In this document: positions 18,656-59,400 of the stretch, piece after piece
Numbering within the stretch: position 1 is the first letter of the stretch
How the letters are laid out: every line of letters begins with the position of its first letter
DNA from: Mesotaenium endlicherianum
Taxonomy: Eukaryota; Streptophyta; Zygnematophyceae; Zygnematales; Mesotaeniaceae
Reading direction: 5' to 3'
Assembly: GCA_009602735.1 (NCBI GenBank)
Contig: WELA01012439.1
Span: forward strand, 57,273 to 121,272
Length of the DNA: 64,000 bases
The notes under the pieces: generated by a model
What the model saw: only the letters and a program-made list of their open reading frames with translations
Databases searched by the model: none
What the model was told of the DNA's origin: nothing
Program-made: the position numbers and the translations under genes

Positions 18656-21600
18656 CTAGTTTGAACTCTGGCAGAGGCACTCCAACGGGTTGGCATAGAA
18701 ATTCTGAAACTGGGTCCTCCTCTTTGGCCCCCCAGTGCGAGTCTCATGGTCGGCTCGAATCCTCGCTGCCACCTCAGCCCAGCCTGTGATGTTTGCACAT
18801 GCCAGTGCTGCTGCCAACTTCTTGAGGTCCGGCTGGATGGTCTTGCCCAGGTGCATGTACATCCTTCATGGAGCCCCTCAATCCCCGCCAAATAGAAAGA
18901 GAGGGAGGGACAAGACAGATATTTTGAGCGGATTCCACACCAGGAAAGAAGCATGCTGTACATAGCAACTGTGCCTGGAGAGGTGGCTCATCAAAGAGAC
19001 CGTAAGTTTGCATGCTTGTATAAGTTGTCGTCGAGAGAAGGAGCAGCAAAGGGGGGAGCCGCAGCCAACCTGTGGCCCATGAGGAAGTTGGGGAAGTTGC
19101 CCGTGGCTGTCGACACGAACACGTCGCTCTCACGGCATATGATGAAGTCGAGCGCAGCCATAGACGACGTGCTTCGTCTGATAGGCCTCAGCTCTTCCTG
19201 CGCCCAGGAGAAGGTGCAGAAAAACCCAAGATAGTGTAGAAGCACGCACTGTTCATACAATATCACCTCAAAAATGCTGACCTGCTGACATCCTTGTCTC
19301 CTCCCTCGGGGCAGGCCCCCCAGCCACTGCCGCTACCCCTCCTTCCGCTTCCCCTCCTTTTCCAAAAGAAAACTCAAGTCAGTGCATGCAAAGAGAACCA
19401 TGTTGGGACGTGTATGGCTGGGTATGAGTGCGTGCAAAAGCTCTCGTAGAACATTTTACTCACGATAATCACAGAAGCCGATCAATCTCACAGCGTGATT
19501 ATGTACCTCAGTGAAGGGGCTCTCTGTGTGCGTGGCAATTGACGCAGAGTATTGGACAACATACTGCATCTAGAAAGTGCACCAAACCAACAAAACTTTT
19601 ACGAACTATGATTGTAAGAGTTCTAGAAGGTGTGTGTGTTTGGGTGTGTGTGTGCGTGTGTATATGCACAACGTCCAACTCACTATCCTCCAGACACTCA
19701 CTTGCACATACATACAGAAACGTACAGAGCCACAGCTATATGAGCAGACGCATAATTGCATATACACAAGTATATGTGCGCCTTCAAAGGTACGTATATG
19801 CAGAGAATTAATAAAGGTCCTACTTATACGAGGAACATATGCGCGCGTGTTGTTGTAAGATAATGACCCGGCCCCCTACCTCCGATGCCAGAGTCTCCTT
19901 GTTCACCAGGCGCGGGTACATCTGCAACAGGGGTTCCATGCTGGCCCTGCCCCCGTAAAGCTGCTCCGTCAGCGCCGCCACATAGATGACGCTGTCCTCA
20001 GGGTACCCCAGTGCTGCCAGGAAGGCGCCAGCTTGGCGAGGGGTAACGGGGCACTGGCCCAGAGCGAGCTGCCGGGTGGGCCCAAGCTTCTCGCGGTTGT
20101 GCCTCACTGCGGGGTCCCAGTGCGTCCGCCGGTACGCCTGCTCTTGCCAGATGGCATATGCACGGGGGGTGAAGGTGGGTTTGAGGAATCGAGGAAGGGA
20201 CGGGAGGAAAGGGGAATGGGGCGGTGGAGGAAAGGAGGGGAACTTGGAAGCGATTGGAAGGGGGGGGAGAAAAGGAAGGGGAAGGGGAGCAGAGGAAGCA
20301 TGCTCAAAATGAAGAGAGGTAACACATACTAGTGGGAGAACAAAGGCGGGCTCAAATAGAGTATGGGTAAAGGGGGATCAATGCAGCCAGCTAGGAGCTG
20401 CGGGAAGAAGCTCGGGAGAAATGGGTAAGGGTCACCGTAATCTGATCGTGACAGCGTGAGAGATGGGCGACAGGGAAGCAACGCACCATTGCGGTGCACA
20501 TAGTGCCGCTTGAAGCTCGGCTGACACTTCCTTTTGCTCGTGCACAAGACTAGCATACTGAGATCCAGCCCAGGGGACAGGGAAAACCTTGAGGCGGCTT
20601 TCCCATAAACACCCACTCACATGCACAGTGTCCTAAAAAGAACGCGACAATACGTTAAATACATCTAATGCAACACTGACAAAACATAAGAAGAGCTGGG
20701 CAGCTCGTTCCAGGCCCCGACCGATCAAGCTAAAGTTTTAAAGCTCACAGGTAACCCAAACAGGCCAGTGGTCAACACCTGTCGCTACCATTCAAATTGA
20801 TCACAATTTCTAATGCATCGACATCGTCAAGCTGCAACAATTGCACAAGACCCGTAGACTCTAGAGACTGAGAATGACCATAGCAGAGTCCAAACTGTGG
20901 GGTGCTAGACCCTAGCTGTATTGTTGGAAGAGCCATGTGAACTGCGCCTGACAACATTCTGCACGTCAATCCCAATCGGGCCTCTTACTGGGACTAGGCG
21001 CACACCGACGACTCACATAAGAGGCAGGGATGAGGCAGCCAGCAACGGCAGGTCCCTGCAGCACCGGCCCAGAGCTCTCTGCTACAAACTTACAAATACC
21101 ACTTCAGCTGTATTTCATCACCTGGAGCTGGGCCATCTTGCGGGCGTCGGAGCCATGGTCATCGCACATGGAGTAGGCGACCACGTCCAGCTCGTAGCGC
21201 AAGTGCAGCCCGACGAAGCGCCCTGCCGCCCGCCTGAGGCGCGCCACGAGCGTGCGGCCCAGGGCCTCCAGGGAGGGCCCAAACCGGAGTGCCTGCGCAT
21301 TCAATGACTTAATCGGGAATTGCTGCTGGAAGTTGCCAAACGGGGTGGCCTGCAGGTGCAAGGAAAGGCGGGCGGGCGTATGGGTACTGCAGTGCCCAAG
21401 AATTGTCGACGTAACGACTTTGCTTTGAGAACTTACAAAGGTGTACCCAAGTCCGTAAAACTGGTGGACATCAGATCTGATGATTTACATCAACGTATGC
21501 TGGTGCAAACTGTCACCTCCACAACTACCATCTACTTGCCAATTTTCTTTTCTATATTACATAATTGGGAATGCGCATACCGGCGTTCTCTCCGGGAAAT

Positions 21601-24164
21601 TTTTGCATGCAAACCAGGAGAATTATCAGCAGCCACTTGAGCACACATGAGCTATCCGGGAGGCAGAAGGACTAGCAAAGAGATTGTGACAGCAGGCATG
21701 GTTGCACCACGCATGCAAATGAGATACCGTGATTCTTTGAATATACTTCATGGATGGGCTATAGGTAGATGTGTTTGCAGGCAGGAAGTATTCACCCTGC
21801 TTGGAAGGCAAGGGAAATTGCAAGGACGATGTTAAGGATAGCAGTGTACAGATGTGAGCGGACAATACTATTGCATGGAGAAGCTTGAACGAGTACATGA
21901 ATATATCTGCATGAGTAATCAAAAGATGTATGCGAGTAAAATTGTCACTAAGAATCACAGTCAAATACAAACAGGTGTGTTGTTCCTGCCACAGGTGACA
22001 AAGCTGAGTAGACCATACCTCGTAGTTGACAAAGCATCGCAGGTGCTGCCAGACAGGTGGCAGCGCTTGAGCCAAGCGCCTGGCAAACGGATTCATGATG
22101 ACGAGAGACTCGGGGGGAAGCTTCCTCCCGGCCGGGTCCCCAGTGAGCCTCCACTTCTCATCCTCCACTGTGAAGCGGGCAGCCACATTAGCCCTATACC
22201 TGAGGAAGCACCCTATTTATCTTAGCTACATGATAAGGTGATATTGAAGACTGCTCTTTGCATTTAATGTACATAGCTTTGTAGTCAAAGGTTGTCTTTA
22301 CATGAGCTCCTGAGCTTTCCAGAGCTGACGAAAGAAGAATGAATGCAAACAGTACATCAATCTCGCACTCTTGTCATTCTAAGCTAACATAGTGAAAGTT
22401 CCCATTCCCTAGAGATGGTCAGATAAGACATTTTCCTGCCCTCGTATTGTTCATGGCCATGTCAGTCATTTGAAACAGCACCCAAGTGAATGTAACTCAG
22501 CAGAAGAGACGTGGTTCCAATTTTAATTTGTATCGTTCACTTCTTCTGGTGGAAATTTTGTCAGTACAACTCAATTGTAATGGGGATTGGTACTTTAGCA
22601 TGACAGCCCTGGAATGGTATTATAATCAATAGAGCAAAGCAATGAATGTGGACACTCGCAGACCACGAGATATGTACACTGCATGTTGTCAAGCACTTCA
22701 ACAGGGGCAGACCCTCTTACCACTCAAGAGTGGCCGTCTTCTCTTTAGGCAAGTTCTTAAACTCCAAAATAGGCCTTGTAAGTGCATCAGGAGGAAGCTT
22801 TGTTGCAATATTCACGATGAACTTCAAGCTCGTCACAAAGTGCTCCATGTTGAAGAGATCCTTGAAATCACTGCTATGCGCAGGAGATCAACGTGCTAAG
22901 AACAAGTTGCACTTACTCTGTCATGGCAATGTATGCGCTGGCACTTGTATCCACATGCTAAATGGTGTTGTTATTCTGTCAATTTGCAGGTAATACTAAT
23001 GCCTACATTTCGTATCAAACGAATACATCAACCGGGATCCTTCACATGGTTTCTGTGCATACATGTATTTGTACCTGCTGTCACTCCAGACAGTGTGCGG
23101 TTTCAAGTAGGGGGTCAACAGGGTGAGATTGAGGTAACGAGCAAGAACAACTGCATTACAAATTGCTCCTCTCTGCTGGTTTAAGCCGCCATTACACACC
23201 ACCATCAGGTAGCCTCTTGGTTCATAGGCAGCTGCTCAGGCAACGATGAATTTTGCAGCTGAAATACTCTGGTCTTGCTTATGTAAAAGCACTTCACTTA
23301 CTGCTCCAGGCCTGTGAATGCAAGTTCAATTGTTTTCTTCTTCCTCATTCCTTCTTCATGAAAAAATTAAATTATAAGAACCACATAAGCCAGCACAATT
23401 TTCAACCTGACAGCGGACCAGTCAGATCCTTGTTAAATTGTTGCATCACATCAGTTAGCAGCAATCTCGCTCAACTGTCTACCTTTGATTATCGGTATGC
23501 ATCCACGACTTGGAGAGACAGTGAAACAGTAGCTTGAGAAGATGTCAGACCCATATACTTCAAATTATACACATCGCATCAGGAGGTGCCTAGCCAAAAA
23601 ATCACCAAGTGAGAACCAATATGATTAACGACACTCACGTAAATCAGATCTCCAGTCGGTTTGGCACCTTCGGAGACCAAAATGAGAAGGCTTCTCCCAT
23701 AGTTTATTAGCAACCGCCTGCATGCATCTCCCCATCCAGTAACAACAATAAACAATGAGGGGAGACTACAAAGTCTATGAAATCAGACCACAGATTTATA
23801 GTGGACGACTATTTATTACTTGGAGCACACCTACAACTCAAGAGCATCACACATAACTAGGAAAAAAGCACGATGAAGAATTGTGTCTGAAGCTGCATAC
23901 CTCTCTGGTAGCCGCTTTTATGCCGTCCATGAACAAAATCAAGCCACTTGTGTCTGCTGGAGAACTAGAAGGCCTGGCTTCAGCCGTGGTCTTTTGCTCT
24001 GTAGAGGTAATCAGCACTTGTAATGTGGTCTCTGAAGGAGGATGTGTAATTGCCAACTGTCTATTGCGCTCTATTGGCAATGGATCAGAACTTTGACAAC
24101 AAAGAATCAGCAAGAAGAATATGCCGAAGTGTGTTATATAAGCACTGAAGCTTTTCCAACTCAT
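18656..24164 (-). CDS. GT106-type O-fucosyltransferase, Golgi type II membrane protein (about 8 exons, about 500 aa)
   Basis: Exons on the minus strand: 24164-23901 (tentative first), 23215 or 23213-23075, 22870-22721, 22199-22019, 21292-21122, 20137-19880, 19197-19070, 18863-18656. From the second exon on, internal phases agree. Landmarks of the plant O-fucosyltransferase family (DUF246/GT106) appear in order: CNGGLNQQRGAICNAVVLAR (donor-binding loop), DLFNMEHFV, LPPVWQHLRCFVNYE-ALRF, GRFVGLHLRYELDVVAYS, CPVTPRQAGAFLAALGY with YGG, VNKETLASE-EELRPI, MAALDFIICRESDVFV and GHRMYMHLGKTIQPDLKKL. The first exon begins MSWKSFSAYITHFGIFFLLI, a signal anchor followed by a Ser/Thr/Pro stem, as in Golgi enzymes. 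It ends in phase 0, whereas the next acceptor needs phase 1 or 2, so one small exon or a different donor is missing. Acceptor sugar or protein cannot be told; relatives act on cell-wall glycans or peptides. Confidence 0.88.
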
Positions 24165-25255
24165 TGTATACGAGCACTTCAATTTACTATGTAGGTGAAG
24201 AATGGTATGCTAAATAACACGTCCTTGCCATGTGGAAATATGAATCAACTATAGCAGCTAGCTCTTAGTGATCATGCGGCTTTTTTTTCGTATTACCATG
24301 TCACACCAGTCTTCAGCACTTCAGCACTTCTACTACAGCTGCTGATTTGATCAAATGCAACCTATGTTTGTAAAACTTAAATAGTAATCAGTCGGTGTTT
24401 TTCCTTCATACTCAGTACAAAAAGCTAGGCCCACACTGACAGAATTACTCGCCACCATTCCACAAAGAAACTGCTGTTTTCATGCAAGTAATGGATTCTT
24501 GACGTGAAACGCAGCAATGCACAGGAGAGAATCGCACATATCACGTTGTGAGTCGCAACTATCTGGCTCAATCTAGCTTGTATGATATGTCCGCGGGTAG
24601 ACCCCACCGACAACTTGTAGGAAGCTTGATAAACCAGCCATGCACAGGGGGGCTCTGAATCAGCTCTGAATACGCATACACAAACGGTGAAGCAATTGAA
24701 GAACTGAAATAGCAGAACTTTAAGTCGAATGTAATTACTCGAAGTTCATCGCCAATCAAGATTGTCAGGCAACTCCTCTCAGGCCTCTTGACCGACTTCT
24801 AGGAGCGCTCATCAATTTGCTCTGTGAGACTTGCTTTACCTTCCGATTTGTCTGGCTTCTTCTGATACATTGAGAAACATTCATTCAATGTTTTATTCGG
24901 CCTTTAAAATGTAACAGCAGACCCAATTAAGACACATGGCAATGAGTATGCATATTGAGATGCTTGTACAAAAAAGTTCATCCCATCAGTCTGCCCGAGC
25001 CTCGAAGGCAAGAGGAGCTAGATTGAAACCAATATGCAAAGGCAAATAAGGTACATATTACTCAAGAATTGTAATGCAGCAGATTGACGTGTCCCTCATT
25101 ATGAAGGAACATTTTTGTATTGATATTGCCAAAATGTACACAACTCATGTTCGTGCCCTTGCACGTCTTAGAAGGCCCAGTTCCAGAAAGCTGAGGGTAG
25201 AGGGATGGGGGTAGAGGGTTAACGACTGCCTAGCTTGCTGAGACATATTGGCTCT
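24165..25255. other. Intergenic between two minus-strand genes
   Basis: About 1.1 kb between the GCP6-like stop (25256-25258) and the first supported exon of the O-fucosyltransferase. It is AT-rich. It should contain the promoter of the latter and the 3' untranslated region of the former. No gene is recognised. Confidence 0.5.
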
Positions 25256-51934
<26,679 letters not shown>

Positions 51935-53492
51935 GCTTCAGTTTCAAAATGTTGTGTAGTAAAATGTAATAAAATCGAGGTGCATTCTGGTGTTCTGTCG
52001 TTAAGCTTCAATCGCAACCAAAAGTTGGCTTGTCCTCATGCTTTCCTTTTCACCTCGGCCTTTGCTCATTGGCTGGAATGAATGGACGCAGACCAAGGCT
52101 GATTTCAAGAGCATGAAAGGCATTATATTGAGACCTACTGCCTTCGTCATTAAGTTTCTCATGCACTTGCTTCTGTAAGCTTGATGAAAGTTTGAAGTTT
52201 CTTATTCACTTCCTTCTGCATACTGTTCCAAAATGACAGACGAGTCAATGCTCATTGCTAGTCCCCATGCAGGCAAGGCCTGCATGCAAGTCTTTCCGAG
52301 GTAGCATAATCATCTACGATGGGTTGCGAACATCATCTATGATAATGCATGTTGCTGCACTTATATTACCTTGGACTTTCCGTATGAAGTCTATAAGTGT
52401 GCAAAGTTTTTCCTATATTCGACATTAATCTGCATGAATCAGTATAAAACAGTATAGAACGTCACCCGTTGCGCGCGCTTAGAGTTGCCTTCACAGGCGG
52501 GCTTGACGATTTGCTCGTTGACCGTCAAGAACTTTTGTCTCCCATGGGGATGGGGCAGTAGGGAACCGTTGGAGAAAGCAAGGGGAAGTAGTACGACGAT
52601 TGACTGGGACGGCGAGGGATAGTAGGGACAAACAGGGATAAGCGGATCCAATGGAAAGGCAGCAGGATAAGGCATGGGGAGATGACGCACAACCGGGGAG
52701 ACAATTGGGTCAATCGGCGGAAGTTGGAACTTGGAACCTGCTTGGAACCCCTCAATCCATTTGCTTATCACGAGGGGGGTCATCGACGTTCTACGCTTGT
52801 GACGGGGGACACGCGCTCGACAAAGGTGCGACACTGACAGGTCGAAGAAGGACCCCTCCGCAGCATTTGGTTACTGTTGGGGGTCCAGCCACGACGAGAA
52901 ATGTCTTCCCAGCACATTTCTTCCCGGCAATCCTTTCTCTTTCAACTAGTTCTTTTCAATCGGTACATAAGTAGCTGTAGCTACTCATCAATTGATCGAG
53001 TTACCCCGAGGGTGCGAGTGGATGTTGAAAGCCCAAAAGTGCTGGGGAATTTTTTATGCTGCCTTTAATACACTCGTGAAGCTATATTACCTCCCTAAAG
53101 TTCTGCAACAGTGCCTGGTCGGACTTCGTCGAACTAACTAGCTGCTGCCCATTTCACGTTTAAAAGGTTAATAATTGGACAACTTGTGAGGCGCTTCCTG
53201 TCGACGTTTTCAGAGTAATCATTGACAGACGTTTCTCCCTGCCCATCGAAGTAGGGATGGCACTACCTAGGATAGCTTAGAAGCCAATCGCTGCAGCCTT
53301 ATTGCCGCCAGTACCTAGAGAGGTTTGTATGTCCGAGTCTAATCTTGGCGGTGGGTAAATGTAAACTCAACCCTGGCCAGCATTGATACTCATTCCTTAT
53401 CGCCGAGATGGTGGCAACGATGCAGCTTCTCAGCTGTCCGAGCTCTTGCGGACTTTTTAATTCGACGCAGATGTGCAGCAGATTCAGCAAAG
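51935..53492. other. Upstream flank of GCP6; no gene recognised
   Basis: 1.56 kb between the GCP6 start codon and the 833-bp array. It should contain the GCP6 promoter. ORFs of 60-130 codons on both strands have no recognisable domain. The words TGTTGGGGGTCC near 52870 and AAGTGCTGGGG near 53036 are loosely LTR-like, but no matching end was found. Confidence 0.5.
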
Positions 53493-56400
53493 TAAATGCG
53501 AGCAGTCACCGGGGAGGATTGGAACGCGTTAGGTTGGCAACAGACCATGACCTCTACAGAGGATCCTGCCAGGCATTTGGACAAATGCCTGGGCTACAGT
53601 GGACACGCTCTGTCCGACGGACGTCAGGCGTGAGGGCAGCCAGGCAGCAGAGTGAGGGCTTGAGGCAGGGAGATTCTTCGGTTCTCTTTGTTTCGCGGGC
53701 AGGAAAAGTCTCCAACCAGGAAGGTGCTAGAGTGGCTGAGAGACTAAAGGCCCTGCGGGCGAGTGAGAAGGTTGAGACCGTGGCCTCGCCTCCTCCTCCG
53801 TCTACGGTGGGTACTTGCCCCCTTTCCTTCCCTCTCCTTCTGCCTGCACCTTCAGCACCCCCCTCCAGCTTCACCCTCCTCGTCCCTCTCCTTCGCACTT
53901 TTTGGATCAGCCGCTTTTTGTGGAGGAACCGTCGACTCACATGTTCAGGAAAGATGAAATGAAGAAAAAACTTATCAGGCACGTCTCGTCTCTCTCTCTG
54001 TATCAGTCTCAGTCTTGCCTGCATTGCCTGCGTCCTCCTGAACGAGCCTTACGCCTTGTGGGGGATCGAGTATGTCGCATCGTCTGTGAGGAGCGGTGCA
54101 TGCCGCCTCGCGCTCCTCTTCAACTCTTCAGCTCCAAGGCTTTCGCCCTCCTTCTCGGCTCTCTTGCAACAACGTTTGAGTTTCGACAGCCTCTGATGAG
54201 AGCAACAGGAGGGGAGCACAGCAGCATCGAGCTCCTCTTCTCTCTCGCTCTCATCAACACTCACGCAATTGCGCGGCAGCAACCTGGCCAGGGAGGGCAG
54301 AAAACTCATCGGGTGTCTGTCTAAATAAATGCGAGCAGTCACCGGGGAGGATTGGAACGCGTTAGGTTGGCAACAGACCATGACCTCTACAGAGGATCCT
54401 GCCAGGCATTTGGACGAACGCCTGGGCTACAGTGGACACGCTCTGTCCGACGGACGTCAGGCGTGAGGGCAGCCAGGCAGCAGAGTGAGGGCTTGAGGCA
54501 GGGAGATTCTTCGGTTCTCTTTGTTTCGCGGGCAGGAAAAGTCTCCAACCAGGAAGGTGCTAGAGTGGCTGAGAGACTAAAGGCCCTGCGGGCGAGTGAG
54601 AAGGTTGAGACCGTGGCCTCGCCTCCTCCTCCGTCTACGGTGGGTACTTGCCCCCTTTCCTTCCCTCTCCTTCTGCCTGCACCTTCAGCACCCCCCTCCA
54701 GCTTCACCCTCCTCGTCCCTCTCCTTCGCACTTTTTGGATCAGCCGCTTTTTGTGGAGGAACCGTCGACTCACATGTTCAGGAAAGATGAAATGAAGAAA
54801 AAACTTATCAGGCACGTCTCGTCTCTCTCTCTGTATCAGTCTCAGTCTTGCCTGCATTGCCTGCGTCCTCCTGAACGAGCCTTACGCCTTGTGGGGGATC
54901 GAGTATGTCGCATCGTCTGTGAGGAGCGGTGCATGCCGCCTCGCGCTCCTCTTCAACTCTTCAGCTCCAAGGCTTTCGCCCTCCTTCTCGGCTCTCTTGC
55001 AACAACGTTTGAGTTTCGACAGCCTCTGATGAGAGCAACAGGAGGGGAGCACAGCAGCATCGAGCTCCTCTTCTCTCTCGCTCTCATCAACACTCACGCA
55101 ATTGCGCGGCAGCAACCTGGCCAGGGAGGGCAGAAAACTCATCGGGTGTCTGTCTAAATAAATGCGAGCAGTCACCGGGGAGGATTGGAACGCGTTAGGT
55201 TGGCAACAGACCATGACCTCTACAGAGGATCCTGCCAGGCATTTGGACGAACGCCTGGGCTACAGTGGACACGCTCTGTCCGACGGACGTCAGGCGTGAG
55301 GGCAGCCAGGCAGCAGAGTGAGGGCTTGAGGCAGGGAGATTCTTCGGTTCTCTTTGTTTCGCGGGCAGGAAAAGTCTCCAACCAGGAAGGTGCTAGAGTG
55401 GCTGAGAGACTAAAGGCCCTGCGGGCGAGTGAGAAGGTTGAGACCGTGGCCTCGCCTCCTCCTCCGTCTACGGTGGGTACTTGCCCCCTTTCCTTCCCTC
55501 TCCTTCTGCCTGCACCTTCAGCACCCCCCTCCAGCTTCACCCTCCTCGTCCCTCTCCTTCGCACTTTTTGGATCAGCCGCTTTTTGTGGAGGAACCGTCG
55601 ACTCACATGTTCAGGAAAGATGAAATGAAGAAAAAACTTATCAGGCACGTCTCGTCTCTCTCTCTGTATCAGTCTCAGTCTTGCCTGCATTGCCTGCGTC
55701 CTCCTGAACGAGCCTTACGCCTTGTGGGGGATCGAGTATGTCGCATCGTCTGTGAGGAGCGGTGCATGCCGCCTCGCGCTCCTCTTCAACTCTTCAGCTC
55801 CAAGGCTTTCGCCCTCCTTCTCGGCTCTCTTGCAACAACGTTTGAGTTTCGACAGCCTCTGATGAGAGCAACAGGAGGGGAGCACAGCAGCATCGAGCTC
55901 CTCTTCTCTCTCGCTCTCATCAACACTCACGCAATTGCGCGGCAGCAACCTGGCCAGGGAGGGCAGAAAACTCATCGGGTGTCTGTCTAAATAAATGCGA
56001 GCAGTCACCGGGGAGGATTGGAACGCGTTAGGTTGGCAACAGACCATGACCTCTACAGAGGATCCTGCCAGGCATTTGGACGAACGCCTGGGCTACAGTG
56101 GACACGCTCTGTCCGACGGACGTCAGGCGTGAGGGCAGCCAGGCAGCAGAGTGAGGGCTTGAGGCAGGGAGATTCTTCGGTTCTCTTTGTTTCGCGGGCA
56201 GGAAAAGTCTCCAACCAGGAAGGTGCTAGAGTGGCTGAGAGACTAAAGGCCCTGCGGGCGAGTGAGAAGGTTGAGACCGTGGCCTCGCCTCCTCCTCCGT
56301 CTACGGTGGGTACTTGCCCCCTTTCCTTCCCTCTCCTTCTGCCTGCACCTTCAGCACCCCCCTCCAGCTTCACCCTCCTCGTCCCTCTCCTTCGCACTTT

Positions 56401-59400
56401 TTGGATCAGCCGCTTTTTGTGGAGGAACCGTCGACTCACATGTTCAGGAAAGATGAAATGAAGAAAAAACTTATCAGGCACGTCTCGTCTCTCTCTCTGT
56501 ATCAGTCTCAGTCTTGCCTGCATTGCCTGCGTCCTCCTGAACGAGCCTTACGCCTTGTGGGGGATCGAGTATGTCGCATCGTCTGTGAGGAGCGGTGCAT
56601 GCCGCCTCGCGCTCCTCTTCAACTCTTCAGCTCCAAGGCTTTCGCCCTCCTTCTCGGCTCTCTTGCAACAACGTTTGAGTTTCGACAGCCTCTGATGAGA
56701 GCAACAGGAGGGGAGCACAGCAGCATCGAGCTCCTCTTCTCTCTCGCTCTCATCAACACTCACGCAATTGCGCGGCAGCAACCTGGCCAGGGAGGGCAGA
56801 AAACTCATCGGGTGTCTGTCTAAATAAATGCGAGCAGTCACCGGGGAGGATTGGAACGCGTTAGGTTGGCAACAGACCATGACCTCTACAGAGGATCCTG
56901 CCAGGCATTTGGACGAACGCCTGGGCTACAGTGGACACGCTCTGTCCGACGGACGTCAGGCGTGAGGGCAGCCAGGCAGCAGAGTGAGGGCTTGAGGCAG
57001 GGAGATTCTTCGGTTCTCTTTGTTTCGCGGGCAGGAAAAGTCTCCAACCAGGAAGGTGCTAGAGTGGCTGAGAGACTAAAGGCCCTGCGGGCGAGTGAGA
57101 AGGTTGAGACCGTGGCCTCGCCTCCTCCTCCGTCTACGGTGGGTACTTGCCCCCTTTCCTTCCCTCTCCTTCTGCCTGCACCTTCAGCACCCCCCTCCAG
57201 CTTCACCCTCCTCGTCCCTCTCCTTCGCACTTTTTGGATCAGCCGCTTTTTGTGGAGGAACCGTCGACTCACATGTTCAGGAAAGATGAAATGAAGAAAA
57301 AACTTATCAGGCACGTCTCGTCTCTCTCTCTGTATCAGTCTCAGTCTTGCCTGCATTGCCTGCGTCCTCCTGAACGAGCCTTACGCCTTGTGGGGGATCG
57401 AGTATGTCGCATCGTCTGTGAGGAGCGGTGCATGCCGCCTCGCGCTCCTCTTCAACTCTTCAGCTCCAAGGCTTTCGCCCTCCTTCTCGGCTCTCTTGCA
57501 ACAACGTTTGAGTTTCGACAGCCTCTGATGAGAGCAACAGGAGGGGAGCACAGCAGCATCGAGCTCCTCTTCTCTCTCGCTCTCATCAACACTCACGCAA
57601 TTGCGCGGCAGCAACCTGGCCAGGGAGGGCAGAAAACTCATCGGGTGTCTGTCTAAATAAATGCGAGCAGTCACCGGGGAGGATTGGAACGCGTTAGGTT
57701 GGCAACAGACCATGACCTCTACAGAGGATCCTGCCAGGCATTTGGACGAACGCCTGGGCTACAGTGGACACGCTCTGTCCGACGGACGTCAGGCGTGAGG
57801 GCAGCCAGGCAGCAGAGTGAGGGCTTGAGGCAGGGAGATTCTTCGGTTCTCTTTGTTTCGCGGGCAGGAAAAGTCTCCAACCAGGAAGGTGCTAGAGTGG
57901 CTGAGAGACTAAAGGCCCTGCGGGCGAGTGAGAAGGTTGAGACCGTGGCCTCGCCTCCTCCTCCGTCTACGGTGGGTACTTGCCCCCTTTCCTTCCCTCT
58001 CCTTCTGCCTGCACCTTCAGCACCCCCCTCCAGCTTCACCCTCCTCGTCCCTCTCCTTCGCACTTTTTGGATCAGCCGCTTTTTGTGGAGGAACCGTCGA
58101 CTCACATGTTCAGGAAAGATGAAATGAAGAAAAAACTTATCAGGCACGTCTCGTCTCTCTCTCTGTATCAGTCTCAGTCTTGCCTGCATTGCCTGCGTCC
58201 TCCTGAACGAGCCTTACGCCTTGTGGGGGATCGAGTATGTCGCATCGTCTGTGAGGAGCGGTGCATGCCGCCTCGCGCTCCTCTTCAACTCTTCAGCTCC
58301 AAGGCTTTCGCCCTCCTTCTCGGCTCTCTTGCAACAACGTTTGAGTTTCGACAGCCTCTGATGAGAGCAACAGGAGGGGAGCACAGCAGCATCGAGCTCC
58401 TCTTCTCTCTCGCTCTCATCAACACTCACGCAATTGCGCGGCAGCAACCTGGCCAGGGAGGGCAGAAAACTCATCGGGTGTCTGTCTAAATAAATGCGAG
58501 CAGTCACCGGGGAGGATTGGAACGCGTTAGGTTGGCAACAGACCATGACCTCTACAGAGGATCCTGCCAGGCATTTGGACGAACGCCTGGGCTACAGTGG
58601 ACACGCTCTGTCCGACGGACGTCAGGCGTGAGGGCAGCCAGGCAGCAGAGTGAGGGCTTGAGGCAGGGAGATTCTTCGGTTCTCTTTGTTTCGCGGGCAG
58701 GAAAAGTCTCCAACCAGGAAGGTGCTAGAGTGGCTGAGAGACTAAAGGCCCTGCGGGCGAGTGAGAAGGTTGAGACCGTGGCCTCGCCTCCTCCTCCGTC
58801 TACGGTGGGTACTTGCCCCCTTTCCTTCCCTCTCCTTCTGCCTGCACCTTCAGCACCCCCCTCCAGCTTCACCCTCCTCGTCCCTCTCCTTCGCACTTTT
58901 TGGATCAGCCGCTTTTTGTGGAGGAACCGTCGACTCACATGTTCAGGAAAGATGAAATGAAGAAAAAACTTATCAGGCACGTCTCGTCTCTCTCTCTGTA
59001 TCAGTCTCAGTCTTGCCTGCATTGCCTGCGTCCTCCTGAACGAGCCTTACGCCTTGTGGGGGATCGAGTATGTCGCATCGTCTGTGAGGAGCGGTGCATG
59101 CCGCCTCGCGCTCCTCTTCAACTCTTCAGCTCCAAGGCTTTCGCCCTCCTTCTCGGCTCTCTTGCAACAACGTTTGAGTTTCGACAGCCTCTGATGAGAG
59201 CAACAGGAGGGGAGCACAGCAGCATCGAGCTCCTCTTCTCTCTCGCTCTCATCAACACTCACGCAATTGCGCGGCAGCAACCTGGCCAGGGAGGGCAGAA
59301 AACTCATCGGGTGTCTGTCTAAATAAATGCGAGCAGTCACCGGGGAGGATTGGAACGCGTTAGGTTGGCAACAGACCATGACCTCTACAGAGGATCCTGC

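Noticed and set aside
52439-52834. 131-codon minus-strand ORF upstream of GCP6
   Set aside because: Pro/Leu-rich with no motif; codon composition not like the neighbouring genes; likely chance.
52860-53060. Solo LTR suspected from TGTTGGGGGTCC and AAGTGCTGGGG
   Set aside because: No matching terminus with TG...CA symmetry and no target-site duplication found.
53554-54024. 156-residue minus-strand ORF recurring in each 833-bp unit
   Set aside because: Arg-rich shadow opposite the exon-like plus-strand frames; composition follows from GC-rich antisense, with no domain seen.
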